This document shows, one piece after another, positions 49,235 to 57,571 of a stretch of 64,000 nt of DNA. The translations under genes were made by a program, and so were the position numbers. This stretch comes from F23-B02 sp946405205 (GTDB taxonomy: Bacteria > Bacillota > Clostridia > Oscillospirales > Oscillospiraceae). The first letter of the stretch is position 1, and each line of letters opens with the position of its first letter. The stretch covers positions 1-64,000 of the forward strand of contig CAMJGL010000005.1 of the NCBI GenBank assembly GCA_946405205.1, given 5' to 3'. The notes below the pieces were generated by a model, which saw only the letters and a list, made by a program, of their open reading frames with translations, searched no databases and was not told where the DNA came from.

Positions 49235-50441
49235 ATTTTACTGCCTCGCTTTCTTCTACTGTGCACTTTATCACACCGTCACGGACCAACAGCCGCAGCT
49301 TATCATCGTGCTTGACATCTTTTATGCTTCTTATCAGCTCGCCCCTTGCATCCGCCGCAATTGCATATCCCCTGCTCATGACCTTGAGCGGGCTCATAGC
49401 GTCGAGCGACGCGGCAAGTGCAACGAATTTATGGCGTTTTGCGGCGTTTATCCTGTCAGCCGCGGCAATAAGCCTGTCGCGCACATAGTCAAGCTCTGAG
49501 CGCTTTGTATCAACATAAGTCATCGGGTTTTGAAGCACCCTGCGGTTTTTGATATCCTCGAGCCTGGTGCTCAGACGGCTGAGCTTTTTGCGCACAGCCT
49601 GAGTTTTCCTTATGTTCAGATTCTCAAGAAGCTCGCGCATCTCGGATACGTCCGGCACGGCGAGCTCCGCCGCATTTGAGGGCGTTGAAGCCCTGACGTC
49701 GGCAACGTAGTCCGATATCGTGACGTCCGGCTCATGACCGACGGCAGATATCACGGGCAGCTCGGACTCGTATATTGCCCTTGCAACGCGCTCGTCATTA
49801 AATGCCCAAAGGTCTTCTATAGAACCGCCGCCGCGGCCCGTTATTATGAGATCGGCGACCTTATATTTATTTGCGTAACGGATAGCCCCGACGATCTCGG
49901 GCGGAGCCTCGACGCCCTGCACACGCACCGGCAGAAGGACGACCTTGGTCATAGGCCAGCGCTTGCCGAGTATACGGATCATATCGTGTACTGCGGCACC
50001 TGCCGAGGAGGTGATGATAGCGATTTTCTTGGGAAACGCGGGAAGCGGCTTTTTGTGGCCGGGATCGAACAAGCCTTCCGCAGCAAGCTTGGCCTTGAGC
50101 TGCTCATATGCTATCTGCAGATCTCCAGTGCCCTCGGGAATGAGATCGGTGCAGTATAGCTGATACGCTCCGTCACGCGGGAAGACTGATATACGGCCAA
50201 AAGCAGTGACGCCCATGCCGCTTTCAGGGCGAAAACGGAGCTTGGACGCACTGCTTTTGAACATGACGCATCTTAAACTGCTTTCCGCATCTTTGAGGGT
50301 AAAATAGTGGTGGCCCGAGGGATAGATCTTGTAGTTTGACAGCTCACCTCGGACGCAGACCTTGCCAAGCAGCGGCTCTCCGTCGATCAGTGCCTTTATT
50401 ATACCGTTAAGCTCCGATACGGTCAGTGTTCTGTCGTTCAT
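49227..50441 (-). CDS. xseA: Exodeoxyribonuclease VII large subunit
   Basis: Catalytic and DNA-binding subunit of ExoVII. The 404-residue protein has an N-terminal OB fold (VRGELSNYKIYPSGHHYFTLKD), the conserved GRGGGSIEDLWAFNDE and SAVGHEPDVTISDYVADVRASTPSNAAE blocks, and a coiled-coil C-terminal part. Overlaps nusB by 4 nt. Confidence 0.96.
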   Translation of the reverse strand: MNDRTLTVSELNGIIKALIDGEPLLGKVCVRGELSNYKIYPSGHHYFTLKDAESSLRCVMFKSSASKLRFRPESGMGVTAFGRISVFPRDGAYQLYCTDLIPEGTGDLQIAYEQLKAKLAAEGLFDPGHKKPLPAFPKKIAIITSSAGAAVHDMIRILGKRWPMTKVVLLPVRVQGVEAPPEIVGAIRYANKYKVADLIITGRGGGSIEDLWAFNDERVARAIYESELPVISAVGHEPDVTISDYVADVRASTPSNAAELAVPDVSEMRELLENLNIRKTQAVRKKLSRLSTRLEDIKNRRVLQNPMTYVDTKRSELDYVRDRLIAAADRINAAKRHKFVALAASLDAMSPLKVMSRGYAIAADARGELIRSIKDVKHDDKLRLLVRDGVIKCTVEESEAVKYE

Positions 50442-50911
50442 TCTTCCTTCTCCGCTTCGGCACTTTCGCCGAACTCACCGCGCATAAATCCGCCGAGCAC
50501 TCCGTTGATGAACGCAACGGTCTCGGGCTCATCATAGCCCTTGGCAAGCTCAACGGCCTCATTAATTGCCGCGTTGTTCGGGATATCGTCCATATACAAC
50601 ACTTCGCATATCGAACAGCGCAGTACGGCCATGGCGGTTTTCGATATGCGCTCTACCTTCCAGCCGCGCGCATATTTTTCGATATACTTATCGATCTGTA
50701 TGCGGTACTCCTCCATATTCTCCGCAAGGCGAATGATGTAATCCTTCTGCTTCTTTTCCGGATACTCGGCGTAAAGCCCATCCTCGCTTGCCAGTGTTTC
50801 AAAGTATTCCTTATCGAAAAACTCGTCTACTATCTCGGAGACCGGTTTTTCGCTTGCAGACGCATAAAAGCCGAGCTGTACTGCTATCTCTCTTGCAGTG
50901 GTTCTCTTCAT
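50438..50911 (-). CDS. nusB: Transcription antitermination factor NusB
   Basis: RNA-binding factor for rRNA transcription complexes. The 157-residue protein is the all-helical NusB fold: N-terminal TAREIAVQLGFYA, the C-terminal RCSICEVLYMDDIPNNAAINEAVELAKGY and FINGVLGG. Longer than usual by an acidic C-terminal tail (GESAEAEKEE). Operon with Asp23 upstream and xseA downstream. Confidence 0.94.
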   Translation of the reverse strand: MKRTTAREIAVQLGFYASASEKPVSEIVDEFFDKEYFETLASEDGLYAEYPEKKQKDYIIRLAENMEEYRIQIDKYIEKYARGWKVERISKTAMAVLRCSICEVLYMDDIPNNAAINEAVELAKGYDEPETVAFINGVLGGFMRGEFGESAEAEKEE

Positions 50912-50928
50912 GCCGTATTCCTCTCAGC

Positions 50929-51291
50929 TTATTTTTCAAAGGCAACGCCGGAAACATGGACGTTGACTTCCGACTTGTCGATTCCTGTGATGGCCTGAAC
51001 GGCCTCGGTCACGGAGTTCTGGACCTCGCGCGCAACATTGACAATATTGCAGCCATAGCGGACGAGAATGATAGCGTCGACCTTTATCATATCATCAACG
51101 ATCTGGACTTTAACGCCTTTGGATAATGTCTTTAAGCCTATGAGCTCCGCAAGCTCGCCGCCGGCGGTGTTGGATATTGCTGCAACGCCGTCGATCTCGG
51201 TTATAGCGGTCTGCACCATCGTGGAAATCACGTCTTCAGATATGTTTATGCTGCCGTTTTTCTCCTTGCAGCTGATGTAGTTATCACCCAT
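50929..51291 (-). CDS. Asp23/Gls24 family (YqhY-type) protein
   Basis: A 120-residue Asp23-domain protein. In Firmicutes the YqhY member of this family lies beside nusB and accBC and affects lipid metabolism; the gene here holds the same nusB-adjacent place. Domain blocks are ITEIDGVAAISN, VQIVDDMIKVDAIILVRYG and NVHVSGVAF. Start 51291 (ATG after GGAGG) is preferred to 51339. Confidence 0.9.
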   Translation of the reverse strand: MGDNYISCKEKNGSINISEDVISTMVQTAITEIDGVAAISNTAGGELAELIGLKTLSKGVKVQIVDDMIKVDAIILVRYGCNIVNVAREVQNSVTEAVQAITGIDKSEVNVHVSGVAFEK

Positions 51292-51342
51292 AGTGAGCCT
51301 CCATTTTTGCCTGCGCATCAAGCGCATGTATTCGGTCATAGT

Positions 51343-51352
51343 ATTTTACCAC
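51343..51352 (-). promoter_or_regulatory. Extended -10 promoter of the Asp23-nusB operon
   Basis: Minus-strand TGGTAAAAT with TAAAAT at 51343-51348, directly after the spoIIIA terminator; weak -35. Confidence 0.4.
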
Positions 51353-51373
51353 AATCAAAGGCAAAAATAAAGC

Positions 51374-51401
51374 AAAAAAGACGGGCTTTCCCGTCTTTTT
51401 T
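51374..51401 (-). terminator. Terminator of the spoIIIA operon
   Basis: 12-bp stem AAAAAAGACGGG/CCCGTCTTTTTT with a 4-nt loop, overlapping the end of the spoIIIAH stop codon. Confidence 0.9.
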
Positions 51402-51939
51402 ATGAAGGTACCCCTATTACATTAAGCTGAGCTGCCGTGTAAGCAGTTTCACTGGTCACAGTCTCGGTTATTCTGGCTACCGCCGCTTCGCTCAGTCCCT
51501 CAGCCGGAGCAGGAACCGCAACGGTTATGGAATCCTCGCTCATGTACACAACGCAGTCGGAGAAGTCCTTTGCAAGCAGCTTGTTTTCGAGCTGTGATTC
51601 TTTCATTGAGTAATTTGCCATTGCGGAGATCGCGTTCATCGCCGAATCAATCGTCTCCTGAGAGGCCGTTTCCGATGAGACCGCGTCCTCAAGAAGCTTG
51701 ATCGCCTCGTCGCGCGATACCTGTCTGTTGAGCCTTGCCTCGGCAAAGTAGCCTGACGAGCCTGCCGTGTTGGCGGCTTCATAGGCTTTATTTGCCTCCT
51801 CCATTGCCGCGTCCTCTGCCTTGACCATTGCCGAGTCTGCTTTTCCCCATTGGTTGTTGTACGACCAATTCAAATAAACCGCTGCGCACACAAGCAGCAG
51901 AACCGCAGCAATCGTGATATTCCGTTTCAGATTTTTCAT
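51400..51939 (-). CDS. spoIIIAH: Stage III sporulation protein AH
   Basis: Mother-cell membrane protein that pairs with forespore SpoIIQ and forms the ring of the feeding-tube channel. The 179-residue protein has one N-terminal span (9-25) and a C-terminal ring-building domain (DSITVAVPAPAEGLSEAAVARITETV) preceded by a helical, Ala/Glu-rich segment. Last gene of the spoIIIA operon. spoIIQ is not in this window. Confidence 0.93.
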   Translation of the reverse strand: MKNLKRNITIAAVLLLVCAAVYLNWSYNNQWGKADSAMVKAEDAAMEEANKAYEAANTAGSSGYFAEARLNRQVSRDEAIKLLEDAVSSETASQETIDSAMNAISAMANYSMKESQLENKLLAKDFSDCVVYMSEDSITVAVPAPAEGLSEAAVARITETVTSETAYTAAQLNVIGVPS

Positions 51940-51940
51940 G

Positions 51941-52285
51941 TTACCCTCCCATATTCAGCGCAGTTTTTAAAACCTGTATCCTGTCGCTTGTAAATCCGGT
52001 GAAAGCCTCGACCGCTTTGATTATTGAAAGTCTCACCTCCGGGTTTTCAGCTCCCTCGCAAACAATTACGGCTCCGTTTTCGGAAAGCAGTACCTTTGCC
52101 TCCCCAACGCCCTCGCATTTTTCCAGCACCGTCTCAAGCCTTATCTCGTCGTCGACCGCGGTATTATCCGTCTTATCCGCGCTTCCCTTCCCTGTCGGGA
52201 TAAGCATTATTACAAGGCCCAGGAGCAGTGCCAGCAAAGGATACTTATATTTATCGATATGCTTTTTTATCTTCTCAGTTGTCAT
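51941..52285 (-). CDS. spoIIIAG: Stage III sporulation protein AG, minimal form
   Basis: Ring-forming component of the mother-cell to forespore channel. The 114-residue protein has one membrane span (15-30) and a ring-building motif: strand-helix LETVLEKCEGVGEAKVLLSE, then GAVIVCEGAENPEVRLSIIKAVEAF. It is much shorter than the Bacillus protein (about 230 residues) and lacks the long beta insertion between GEAKVLL and AVIVCEG. It overlaps spoIIIAF by 11 nt. The order in the operon makes the assignment secure. Confidence 0.9.
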   Translation of the reverse strand: MTTEKIKKHIDKYKYPLLALLLGLVIMLIPTGKGSADKTDNTAVDDEIRLETVLEKCEGVGEAKVLLSENGAVIVCEGAENPEVRLSIIKAVEAFTGFTSDRIQVLKTALNMGG

Positions 52286-52772
52286 ATTCCCCGCTCCATT
52301 GCTGGTTATCTCTGCTTATCCCGAGCTCCGCTTCGATGCACGAGCTCATTCTTTCACGCTGAGCCTGACTTACGCTGCCTGTTATCGCCGCTTCCGACGG
52401 ATACCAGTATCCTTCGTCGCTCCAGACGGCCAAAATCTCTACCTCGTCAAGCTGTACACCTAAATTTTCGGCTTTGTCCAATATATATGCTTCGCACTCA
52501 TCCTCTATGATAGTGCGGTTCAAATTTTTGCTGTAGCTTTCGCCCTGCGCCGCAAAGGACTCCGCCTCGAGCTTAAAGCCGGCCAAAGTCTCTGAATAGC
52601 TGTTCAGGTCTATACCTGCAAGAGGCGATATGAACGCAACGCACATTGCGGCTCCGCAGAGTATCGTCAATGCTTTTTTTACCCTGCCGCCCGGAGTGAT
52701 GACGAGGGCTATACCGCATATGACGCCTGTGTATATTACGGCGTTAAGCCACGCTCTGAGTACTTCTGCCAT
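52275..52772 (-). CDS. spoIIIAF: Stage III sporulation protein AF
   Basis: Membrane protein of the SpoIIIA channel, with two N-terminal spans (about 6-24 and 32-50) and a soluble domain with a ring-building-like fold. The 165-residue start is the ATG at 52772, which overlaps the spoIIIAE stop (TAATG); an upstream in-frame ATG at 52832 lies in spoIIIAE. The N-terminus RAWLNAVIYTGVICGIALVI fits the family. Confidence 0.9.
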   Translation of the reverse strand: MAEVLRAWLNAVIYTGVICGIALVITPGGRVKKALTILCGAAMCVAFISPLAGIDLNSYSETLAGFKLEAESFAAQGESYSKNLNRTIIEDECEAYILDKAENLGVQLDEVEILAVWSDEGYWYPSEAAITGSVSQAQRERMSSCIEAELGISRDNQQWSGEYDN

Positions 52773-53827
52773 TATCCGCCCACCGCCTTTATCGAAATTC
52801 CTATAGAAATGAACAGTATCACCGCACAGCATCCGATGAGCCCGAGGAGCATGCCTATTGCGCTTCCAATACCGTCTGCAAGTGCTGACAGCTTATCGGC
52901 CCTGAAGACCTGTATCATCGCAGCCGCTGCCTTATACGCAAGATAGTTTATCCCCATCACAGCAAACGGCGCAACGCAGATAGCCAATACGGCGAGCAAA
53001 CCGAACACGCCTACCGAGTTCCTGAGCATCTCCGCTCCGGCGACCACCGTTGAGGCCGCGTCGGATATTATGCTGCCGACTATCGGCAGGGCTGTTGATA
53101 TGGCTGTTTTTGTGAACTTTGAGGCGACAGCGTCACCGCCTGAGGCGATGACCGAGCTCAAGCTGATATACACGGTGAAGGCAAGGGCTGTAAAGGTCAT
53201 AAGGCAAGTGCATAACCACTTTATAAGCTTTGAGACGCTTGCGAGGCTTTTGTTACCCATGGAGACGGCGGCAACATGGACGGCGAGATACGCATATATA
53301 AGAGGCATTATGACATATTGAGCCATTGTCACGAATGCGTCCATGAAAAGCACCGACGCCGCGTATTTGACCGTTGCCGAGCCAAGCGTTCCGCAGGCGG
53401 CCCCCGCCGCGCACAGGGCCGGCAGCAGGGTCTTTGAAAAAACGAATATGGAATTTAGGGCATCGGCACTTGAATTGATAAATGAGTTAACGTCGGCAAT
53501 GCTTATGAGCGCTATCGCCGCACATCCGCCCAGCGATACATAGTCAGGCACATCCTCGGAGAATACATTCAGCATAGAGCAGATCATGGCAACAGCTATT
53601 ATTGCAATTGCTTTTCTGAGCGCAGAACCCATATTTTCCGATATGCCGTCTTTAAGCTCCTCTGCCAACGCCCCAAGGCTTTTATCGGCGTCGGCGGTAT
53701 CCTCACCCATCAGCTCGTCCGCGTATTCGGGAAGAGCGCCGCGCAGCTCGTTTTCGTCGTAAAGCTCCGCATAGCAGGAGCCGGTCAGGATAAAAGCAAA
53801 CACAATAATCAGCAGCAGCTTTTTCAT
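52772..53827 (-). CDS. spoIIIAE: Stage III sporulation protein AE
   Basis: Polytopic membrane component with distant similarity to transport permeases. The 351-residue protein has a signal-like N-terminus (MKKLLLIIVFAFILTGSCYA) and about eight membrane spans from residue 65 on; FVTMAQYVIMPLIYAYLA and GGDAVASKFTKTAISTALPIVG are family blocks. Overlaps AD by 4 nt and AF by 1 nt. Confidence 0.94.
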   Translation of the reverse strand: MKKLLLIIVFAFILTGSCYAELYDENELRGALPEYADELMGEDTADADKSLGALAEELKDGISENMGSALRKAIAIIAVAMICSMLNVFSEDVPDYVSLGGCAAIALISIADVNSFINSSADALNSIFVFSKTLLPALCAAGAACGTLGSATVKYAASVLFMDAFVTMAQYVIMPLIYAYLAVHVAAVSMGNKSLASVSKLIKWLCTCLMTFTALAFTVYISLSSVIASGGDAVASKFTKTAISTALPIVGSIISDAASTVVAGAEMLRNSVGVFGLLAVLAICVAPFAVMGINYLAYKAAAAMIQVFRADKLSALADGIGSAIGMLLGLIGCCAVILFISIGISIKAVGG

Positions 53828-54210
53828 ACGAGTTCACCGATCATTTCAAGTAGTGATTTTATCAGAGGTAGAGCCGTGAATACAGCGGCCGCCGCCCCCA
53901 AAAGATCAACCGCGGAGGCTATCCCCGATTGTCCGGCATCCTTGCAGAGGCTTGCGCTGATATTTACGACAATGGCTATGCCTACGCATTTTACTATCGG
54001 CATGAATACGGCCGAGCTGAGCCCTGTGCGGCTTATTGCGTAGTGGATAACATCAAAAATACTGCCGAACAACTCTGCCGCCGCAATGCATATGACAGCC
54101 GCCGCCGCTATAGCAGCGACAAGCCCCATCTCCTGATTGCTTTTTTTGATGAGCAGCGCGCACAGCGCAGCGATTATGCCTACCGCGGCCCCTTTGATAA
54201 CGATTTCCAT
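53824..54210 (-). CDS. spoIIIAD: Stage III sporulation protein AD
   Basis: Small polytopic membrane protein. The 128 residues form four spans; GLVAAIAAAAVICIAAAELFG and PIVKCVGIAIVVNISASLCKDAGQSGIAS are characteristic. Adjacent paralogue of SpoIIIAC. It overlaps both neighbours. Confidence 0.93.
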   Translation of the reverse strand: MEIVIKGAAVGIIAALCALLIKKSNQEMGLVAAIAAAAVICIAAAELFGSIFDVIHYAISRTGLSSAVFMPIVKCVGIAIVVNISASLCKDAGQSGIASAVDLLGAAAAVFTALPLIKSLLEMIGELV

Positions 54211-54404
54211 TACAGCTGAAACAGAGTCTTGATTATTCCGAACAGCTCGCTTATTTTCTGCACCACCACGATAAGTACCACGACGAGCGCTGCTATCGTT
54301 GTCATCAGCGCCTGCTCGTCCCTGCCGGAGCGGCTGAGCAAAATGTTCAGTACCGCGACTAAAATGCCGACGGCCGCGATTTTAAATATCAGATCGATCT
54401 CCAT
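54210..54404 (-). CDS. spoIIIAC: Stage III sporulation protein AC
   Basis: A 64-residue, two-span membrane protein (about 5-22 and 33-50), typical in size and order of SpoIIIAC, with GRDEQALMTTIAALVVVLI. It overlaps spoIIIAD by one base. Confidence 0.92.
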   Translation of the reverse strand: MEIDLIFKIAAVGILVAVLNILLSRSGRDEQALMTTIAALVVVLIVVVQKISELFGIIKTLFQL

Positions 54405-54416
54405 TTTTCCTCCGTA

Positions 54417-54926
54417 TTACAACAGCATGATGGCTATTATCAGGCCTGTCCCGCTGCCTATGCCTATGTACATTCTCTTATTTACACTCAGATTGGAGCT
54501 GAATATCTGCTGCTCCTGTGAGAGTACAGCCATGCATCGCTCGATAGCTGCGCACTGCATCTCAGCGTCATAGCGCCCCAGGCTGCCGCCGAGGCTCTTT
54601 ACGGCAGCAAGCGATGCCGGTGAGAGCTGCTGCAAATACTTGTCCGCGCAGCCGCACCATATCTCCGCAAAGGAATGCTCTCCGAGTGCCGTAAGCTGCG
54701 CCGCCGCAGCGGATACGAATGGCCTGACCTGTTTTGCCGCGCCTTCCTCCAGTACCGTGAACACCTCATCCATGGGCGCTCTGCGAGTGCATATCTCGCC
54801 TTTTGCTATCTCGAGCATTGAGATAAGCGCCGCATAGCATTTTTCGGTATTGCCGAGTGAGTATGCTTTTTTTATGCCTATCATCGAGCAGGCCGCCACT
54901 ATTATCACTGCTCCAAGCCAATTCAT
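54417..54926 (-). CDS. spoIIIAB: Stage III sporulation protein AB
   Basis: Membrane protein resembling type II secretion GspF domains. The 169-residue protein starts at ATG 54926 after GGGGAG (an in-frame ATG at 55007 lies inside spoIIIAA). N-terminal span (3-20), ALISMLEIAKGEICTRRAPM, and a C-terminal span (150-168). Confidence 0.93.
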   Translation of the reverse strand: MNWLGAVIIVAACSMIGIKKAYSLGNTEKCYAALISMLEIAKGEICTRRAPMDEVFTVLEEGAAKQVRPFVSAAAAQLTALGEHSFAEIWCGCADKYLQQLSPASLAAVKSLGGSLGRYDAEMQCAAIERCMAVLSQEQQIFSSNLSVNKRMYIGIGSGTGLIIAIMLL

Positions 54927-54927
54927 T

Positions 54928-55794
54928 TCATATCTCCCCGTATGAATAGCTGCGTTTCCCGCAGCGGTTTTCAATAACGACTGCATTTTTGAATACTCCG
55001 AGCTCAAGCAGCCTTCTGTACACCGGTCTGCTGCACAGCTCGGACTTGTCGGCTGCGTGAGCCGTCGCTATAAGCCTCACCCCGCAGCCTGACGCAGTTT
55101 CGGCGGCTTCCACATCCTCCGGGGAGCTTATCTCGTCCATGGCGATTATCTGCGGGTTCATTGCTCTCAGCAGCATCATGACCGCCTGAGCCTTTGGAAC
55201 GCCGGACATGATATCGCTTGCATTTCCGAGGTCAAATTGAGGCACTCCCCTATGTACCGCGGCAAGCTCTCCGCGCTCGTCGGCAACGGAGACCCGCTTG
55301 CCTGAGTCTGACAACTGCCTTATGCACTCGCGCAGAAATGTGGTCTTGCCGTATCCGGGCGGCGACAATACCAGAACACTGCCACGGGCCTCTGCCTTGA
55401 TCCTGTCTATCGCCGCTTGTCCGCACCCCCTGATCTCGTGCGGTATTCTTATTGCAAGCGAGCTTATGCCGCGCATCCCTGTAACCTTGCCGTCATCGAT
55501 GATGCCTGTCCCGCACAGGCCTATCCTGATGCCGCCGGAGCAATTGATGAAACCTTTGGCGATGCTGCTTTGCGCCGTATGCACAGAGGCGTTAGTTGCC
55601 CGCTCTATAACCCAGTCTATGTCCCTTGTTTCTGTCAAAACGTCGGATATGGGTATCTCCGTTCCCCCAATGAGGACGGCAGCCTTTCTTCCCGCTCTGA
55701 GGCGGAATTCCTCCGCCTCAGATGCAGGTATGCCTGAACATTCCGTCAGCAGCCGCCGCGGCAGCAGCTCGAGAGCCTTTTCGTAGGTGTTCAT
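54928..55794 (-). CDS. spoIIIAA: Stage III sporulation protein AA (ATPase)
   Basis: Cytoplasmic secretion-type ATPase of the channel. The 288-residue protein has the N-terminal FRLRAGRKA block, Walker A SPPGYGKTTFLREC, the NPQIIAMDEISSPEDVEA Walker B and LIATAHAADKSEL. The N-terminal 60 residues precede the ATPase core. First spoIIIA gene; it follows a SPOCS/LysM gene after 9 nt. Confidence 0.95.
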   Translation of the reverse strand: MNTYEKALELLPRRLLTECSGIPASEAEEFRLRAGRKAAVLIGGTEIPISDVLTETRDIDWVIERATNASVHTAQSSIAKGFINCSGGIRIGLCGTGIIDDGKVTGMRGISSLAIRIPHEIRGCGQAAIDRIKAEARGSVLVLSPPGYGKTTFLRECIRQLSDSGKRVSVADERGELAAVHRGVPQFDLGNASDIMSGVPKAQAVMMLLRAMNPQIIAMDEISSPEDVEAAETASGCGVRLIATAHAADKSELCSRPVYRRLLELGVFKNAVVIENRCGKRSYSYGEI

Positions 55795-55803
55795 CGTATT
55801 CTC

Positions 55804-57291
55804 CTACCGCACGACGGGTATCAGCAGCAGTCTGCCCTCGATGCTCTCACCGTCCTCAATGGCGTTTATCTCTTTTATGAGCGCCATGTCGGAACCGTAC
55901 TTTTTTGCTATGCTCCACAGATCGCTGTCAAGGGCCCTGCACATATATGCTGAGGCTCCGGCTCTGCCCGACTCGCATGGCTCGGCGCTGATGTCGTTAA
56001 TCATCGTCACTTCGGCATGCATAACGGTGTAAAGCTCAGCTTCTATATCCACTGAGATATTTATCACGGCTTCATCGGCTTTTGCGGCTGCCCTGATGTT
56101 TCTAACGCGTGTCGACTCAAGCTCGAAACCTTCACCAATTTCGTACGGTATTTCCGCTGTACCCCGCACCCTGCAGGAGCGCAGCGAGCCTTCGCTGTCG
56201 GCATAAATTATATCCGCGGTCACCGGTGTCGATATCTGCCCTTCGGTGATATCGAGGGCACTGCATGAGGCATTGGCGCAGAGTATCCTGCTGACGCCGT
56301 AATCCGAGTTATATGAAAGGGATATGTTCTCGCTTGAGGTCGTGCATGAGACAGCGCTCAGATACTCAAACTCAGCGGAGTTCGTGCTCAGCTCCATACC
56401 GCAGGCGTATGCGTCATCGATGCAGCTAATATGCTGCTGCTCGGTGCATACGATTTGTATCACTCCTCGTATATCGGCGGCAAGCTTCTCGCCCAGATGC
56501 TCAAAGTACTGACCCGTGACCATGCCTACGGCTCGGACTTTTGGCTCGTTGGCGTCATCGGGAAGCTCGAAAAGCTGGGAAAAGCCTATGCTGAAGTCCG
56601 CCGTCTCGGGAGCAGAGGACACAACATACAGCGCATGTATCAGTGCCCGCCCTTTTACGATAAGCTTGCTGCCTATCACCTCGCTGCTTTCAACAACAAG
56701 GTTTGAACAGGCGGAGACGAATTCACCGTTTTGTAAGCTTTCCGGGAGCTGGAGATCCTCCTCAAGGCTCAGCATTTTTTCGCCTGCAAGCACAACGCCC
56801 TGATAATCGATTTCGCCAGACTTTATGAACAGCTTTTCGGTCGGGGCATCAGGCGCTTCAGCCCATGAAAAGTCCAGATATTTATAGCAGCACTGCGTAA
56901 CACAAAGGTCTGCATTTACCGATACCTTGCGCGGATTCACCGGCTTGACTTCAAGATTCAGTACAGACGTATCAATTATAGACACGCTCGTGCTGTCCGC
57001 GCCGGGTGCGTCAAGCTTGACCTCAAAAGGTATAACGGCGCTTATCGTCCGTATCCCCTCTCCTGTCTCTGGGATATACAGCACCGTAACATCCAGCTCG
57101 CCGCCCACGGAAACGCAGTCCGTCTCAAGGTTTTTTGACCTTATTCTGCACTGATGCCTGCAGCCGAGTATGCGCAGAATATCCTCCATAGTGTCGGGTA
57201 CAACAATGTCCTCCTTCAGCCCGGCGGCTGACTTGGTGCAGCACAGCTTTTTATATACGCTTTTTTCTCTGTTTTTGAGTTCGATTTTCAT
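55804..57291 (-). CDS. SPOCS (DUF3794) and LysM domain protein
   Basis: A 495-residue protein of the sporulation-associated SPOCS family. It has SPOCS-type repeats at about 30-165 and 165-305, a divergent third unit near 310-440, and a C-terminal LysM domain (about 446-493) with LWSIAKKYGSDMALIKEIN. There is no signal peptide, in keeping with a coat or mother-cell cytoplasmic protein. It stands between a SigE-like promoter and spoIIIAA, 9 nt before it, and so leads the spoIIIA operon. Confidence 0.85.
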   Translation of the reverse strand: MKIELKNREKSVYKKLCCTKSAAGLKEDIVVPDTMEDILRILGCRHQCRIRSKNLETDCVSVGGELDVTVLYIPETGEGIRTISAVIPFEVKLDAPGADSTSVSIIDTSVLNLEVKPVNPRKVSVNADLCVTQCCYKYLDFSWAEAPDAPTEKLFIKSGEIDYQGVVLAGEKMLSLEEDLQLPESLQNGEFVSACSNLVVESSEVIGSKLIVKGRALIHALYVVSSAPETADFSIGFSQLFELPDDANEPKVRAVGMVTGQYFEHLGEKLAADIRGVIQIVCTEQQHISCIDDAYACGMELSTNSAEFEYLSAVSCTTSSENISLSYNSDYGVSRILCANASCSALDITEGQISTPVTADIIYADSEGSLRSCRVRGTAEIPYEIGEGFELESTRVRNIRAAAKADEAVINISVDIEAELYTVMHAEVTMINDISAEPCESGRAGASAYMCRALDSDLWSIAKKYGSDMALIKEINAIEDGESIEGRLLLIPVVR

Positions 57292-57329
57292 AATAGCTCC
57301 GCCTTCCTTTGCACTTATGCTGTTTGTAC

Positions 57330-57359
57330 AAACTATGCGGCCGGTACGGATAATATTAC
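57330..57359 (-). promoter_or_regulatory. SigE-like promoter of the SPOCS-spoIIIA operon
   Basis: Minus-strand GTAATATT (57352-57359), 14 nt, CATAGTTT (57330-57337), then the palindrome GTTTGTACAAAC at the expected start. Identical -35 and spacer to spoIVA. Confidence 0.7.
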
Positions 57360-57511
57360 TATTTGCATCTGCGGATCCAGATGCCGAGGCAGATAAGTCC
57401 CGCCGCCAGAATGAACCACCAGAACTGCGTCGGCAGTATCAGCGCCAAGATTATTATTATCCCGCTCACAATTGCTATCGTTGCAAACAGAGAAAATGGC
57501 CCCTTATGCAA
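57359..57511 (-). CDS. 50-residue two-span membrane protein
   Basis: A small gene too short for ordinary ORF calling. TTG at 57511 follows a GGGAGG site by 7 nt. The 50-residue product is basic at both ends (MHKGPF, IRRCK) with spans at about 7-27 and 31-46; LILPTQFWWFILAAGLICLG is the conserved-looking part and resembles small Trp-rich membrane proteins I recall from Clostridia. The SD and a T6 tract lie in a terminator-like hairpin just after rsgA. Function unknown; by promoter type it may be a sporulation gene. Confidence 0.65.
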   Translation of the reverse strand: MHKGPFSLFATIAIVSGIIIILALILPTQFWWFILAAGLICLGIWIRRCK

Positions 57512-57571
57512 AAAACCGCCTCCCGCACAAGCGTTTGTAAAACACTATGCGGGAGACGGTCATATTATGTT
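57510..57571 (-). promoter_or_regulatory. SigE-like promoter and SD hairpin of the 50-residue protein
   Basis: Minus-strand AACATAAT (57564-57571), 14 nt, CATAGTGT (57542-57549). A 12-bp stem (57516-57527 with 57548-57559, one G-U) carries the SD in its 3' arm and is followed by TTTTTT whose last bases are the TTG start. It also serves as the rsgA terminator. Confidence 0.55.

Noticed and set aside
57292..57351. SD-hairpin arrangement at the SPOCS gene like that of spoIVA
   Set aside because: The promoter matches, but its spacer does not pair convincingly with the SD region.
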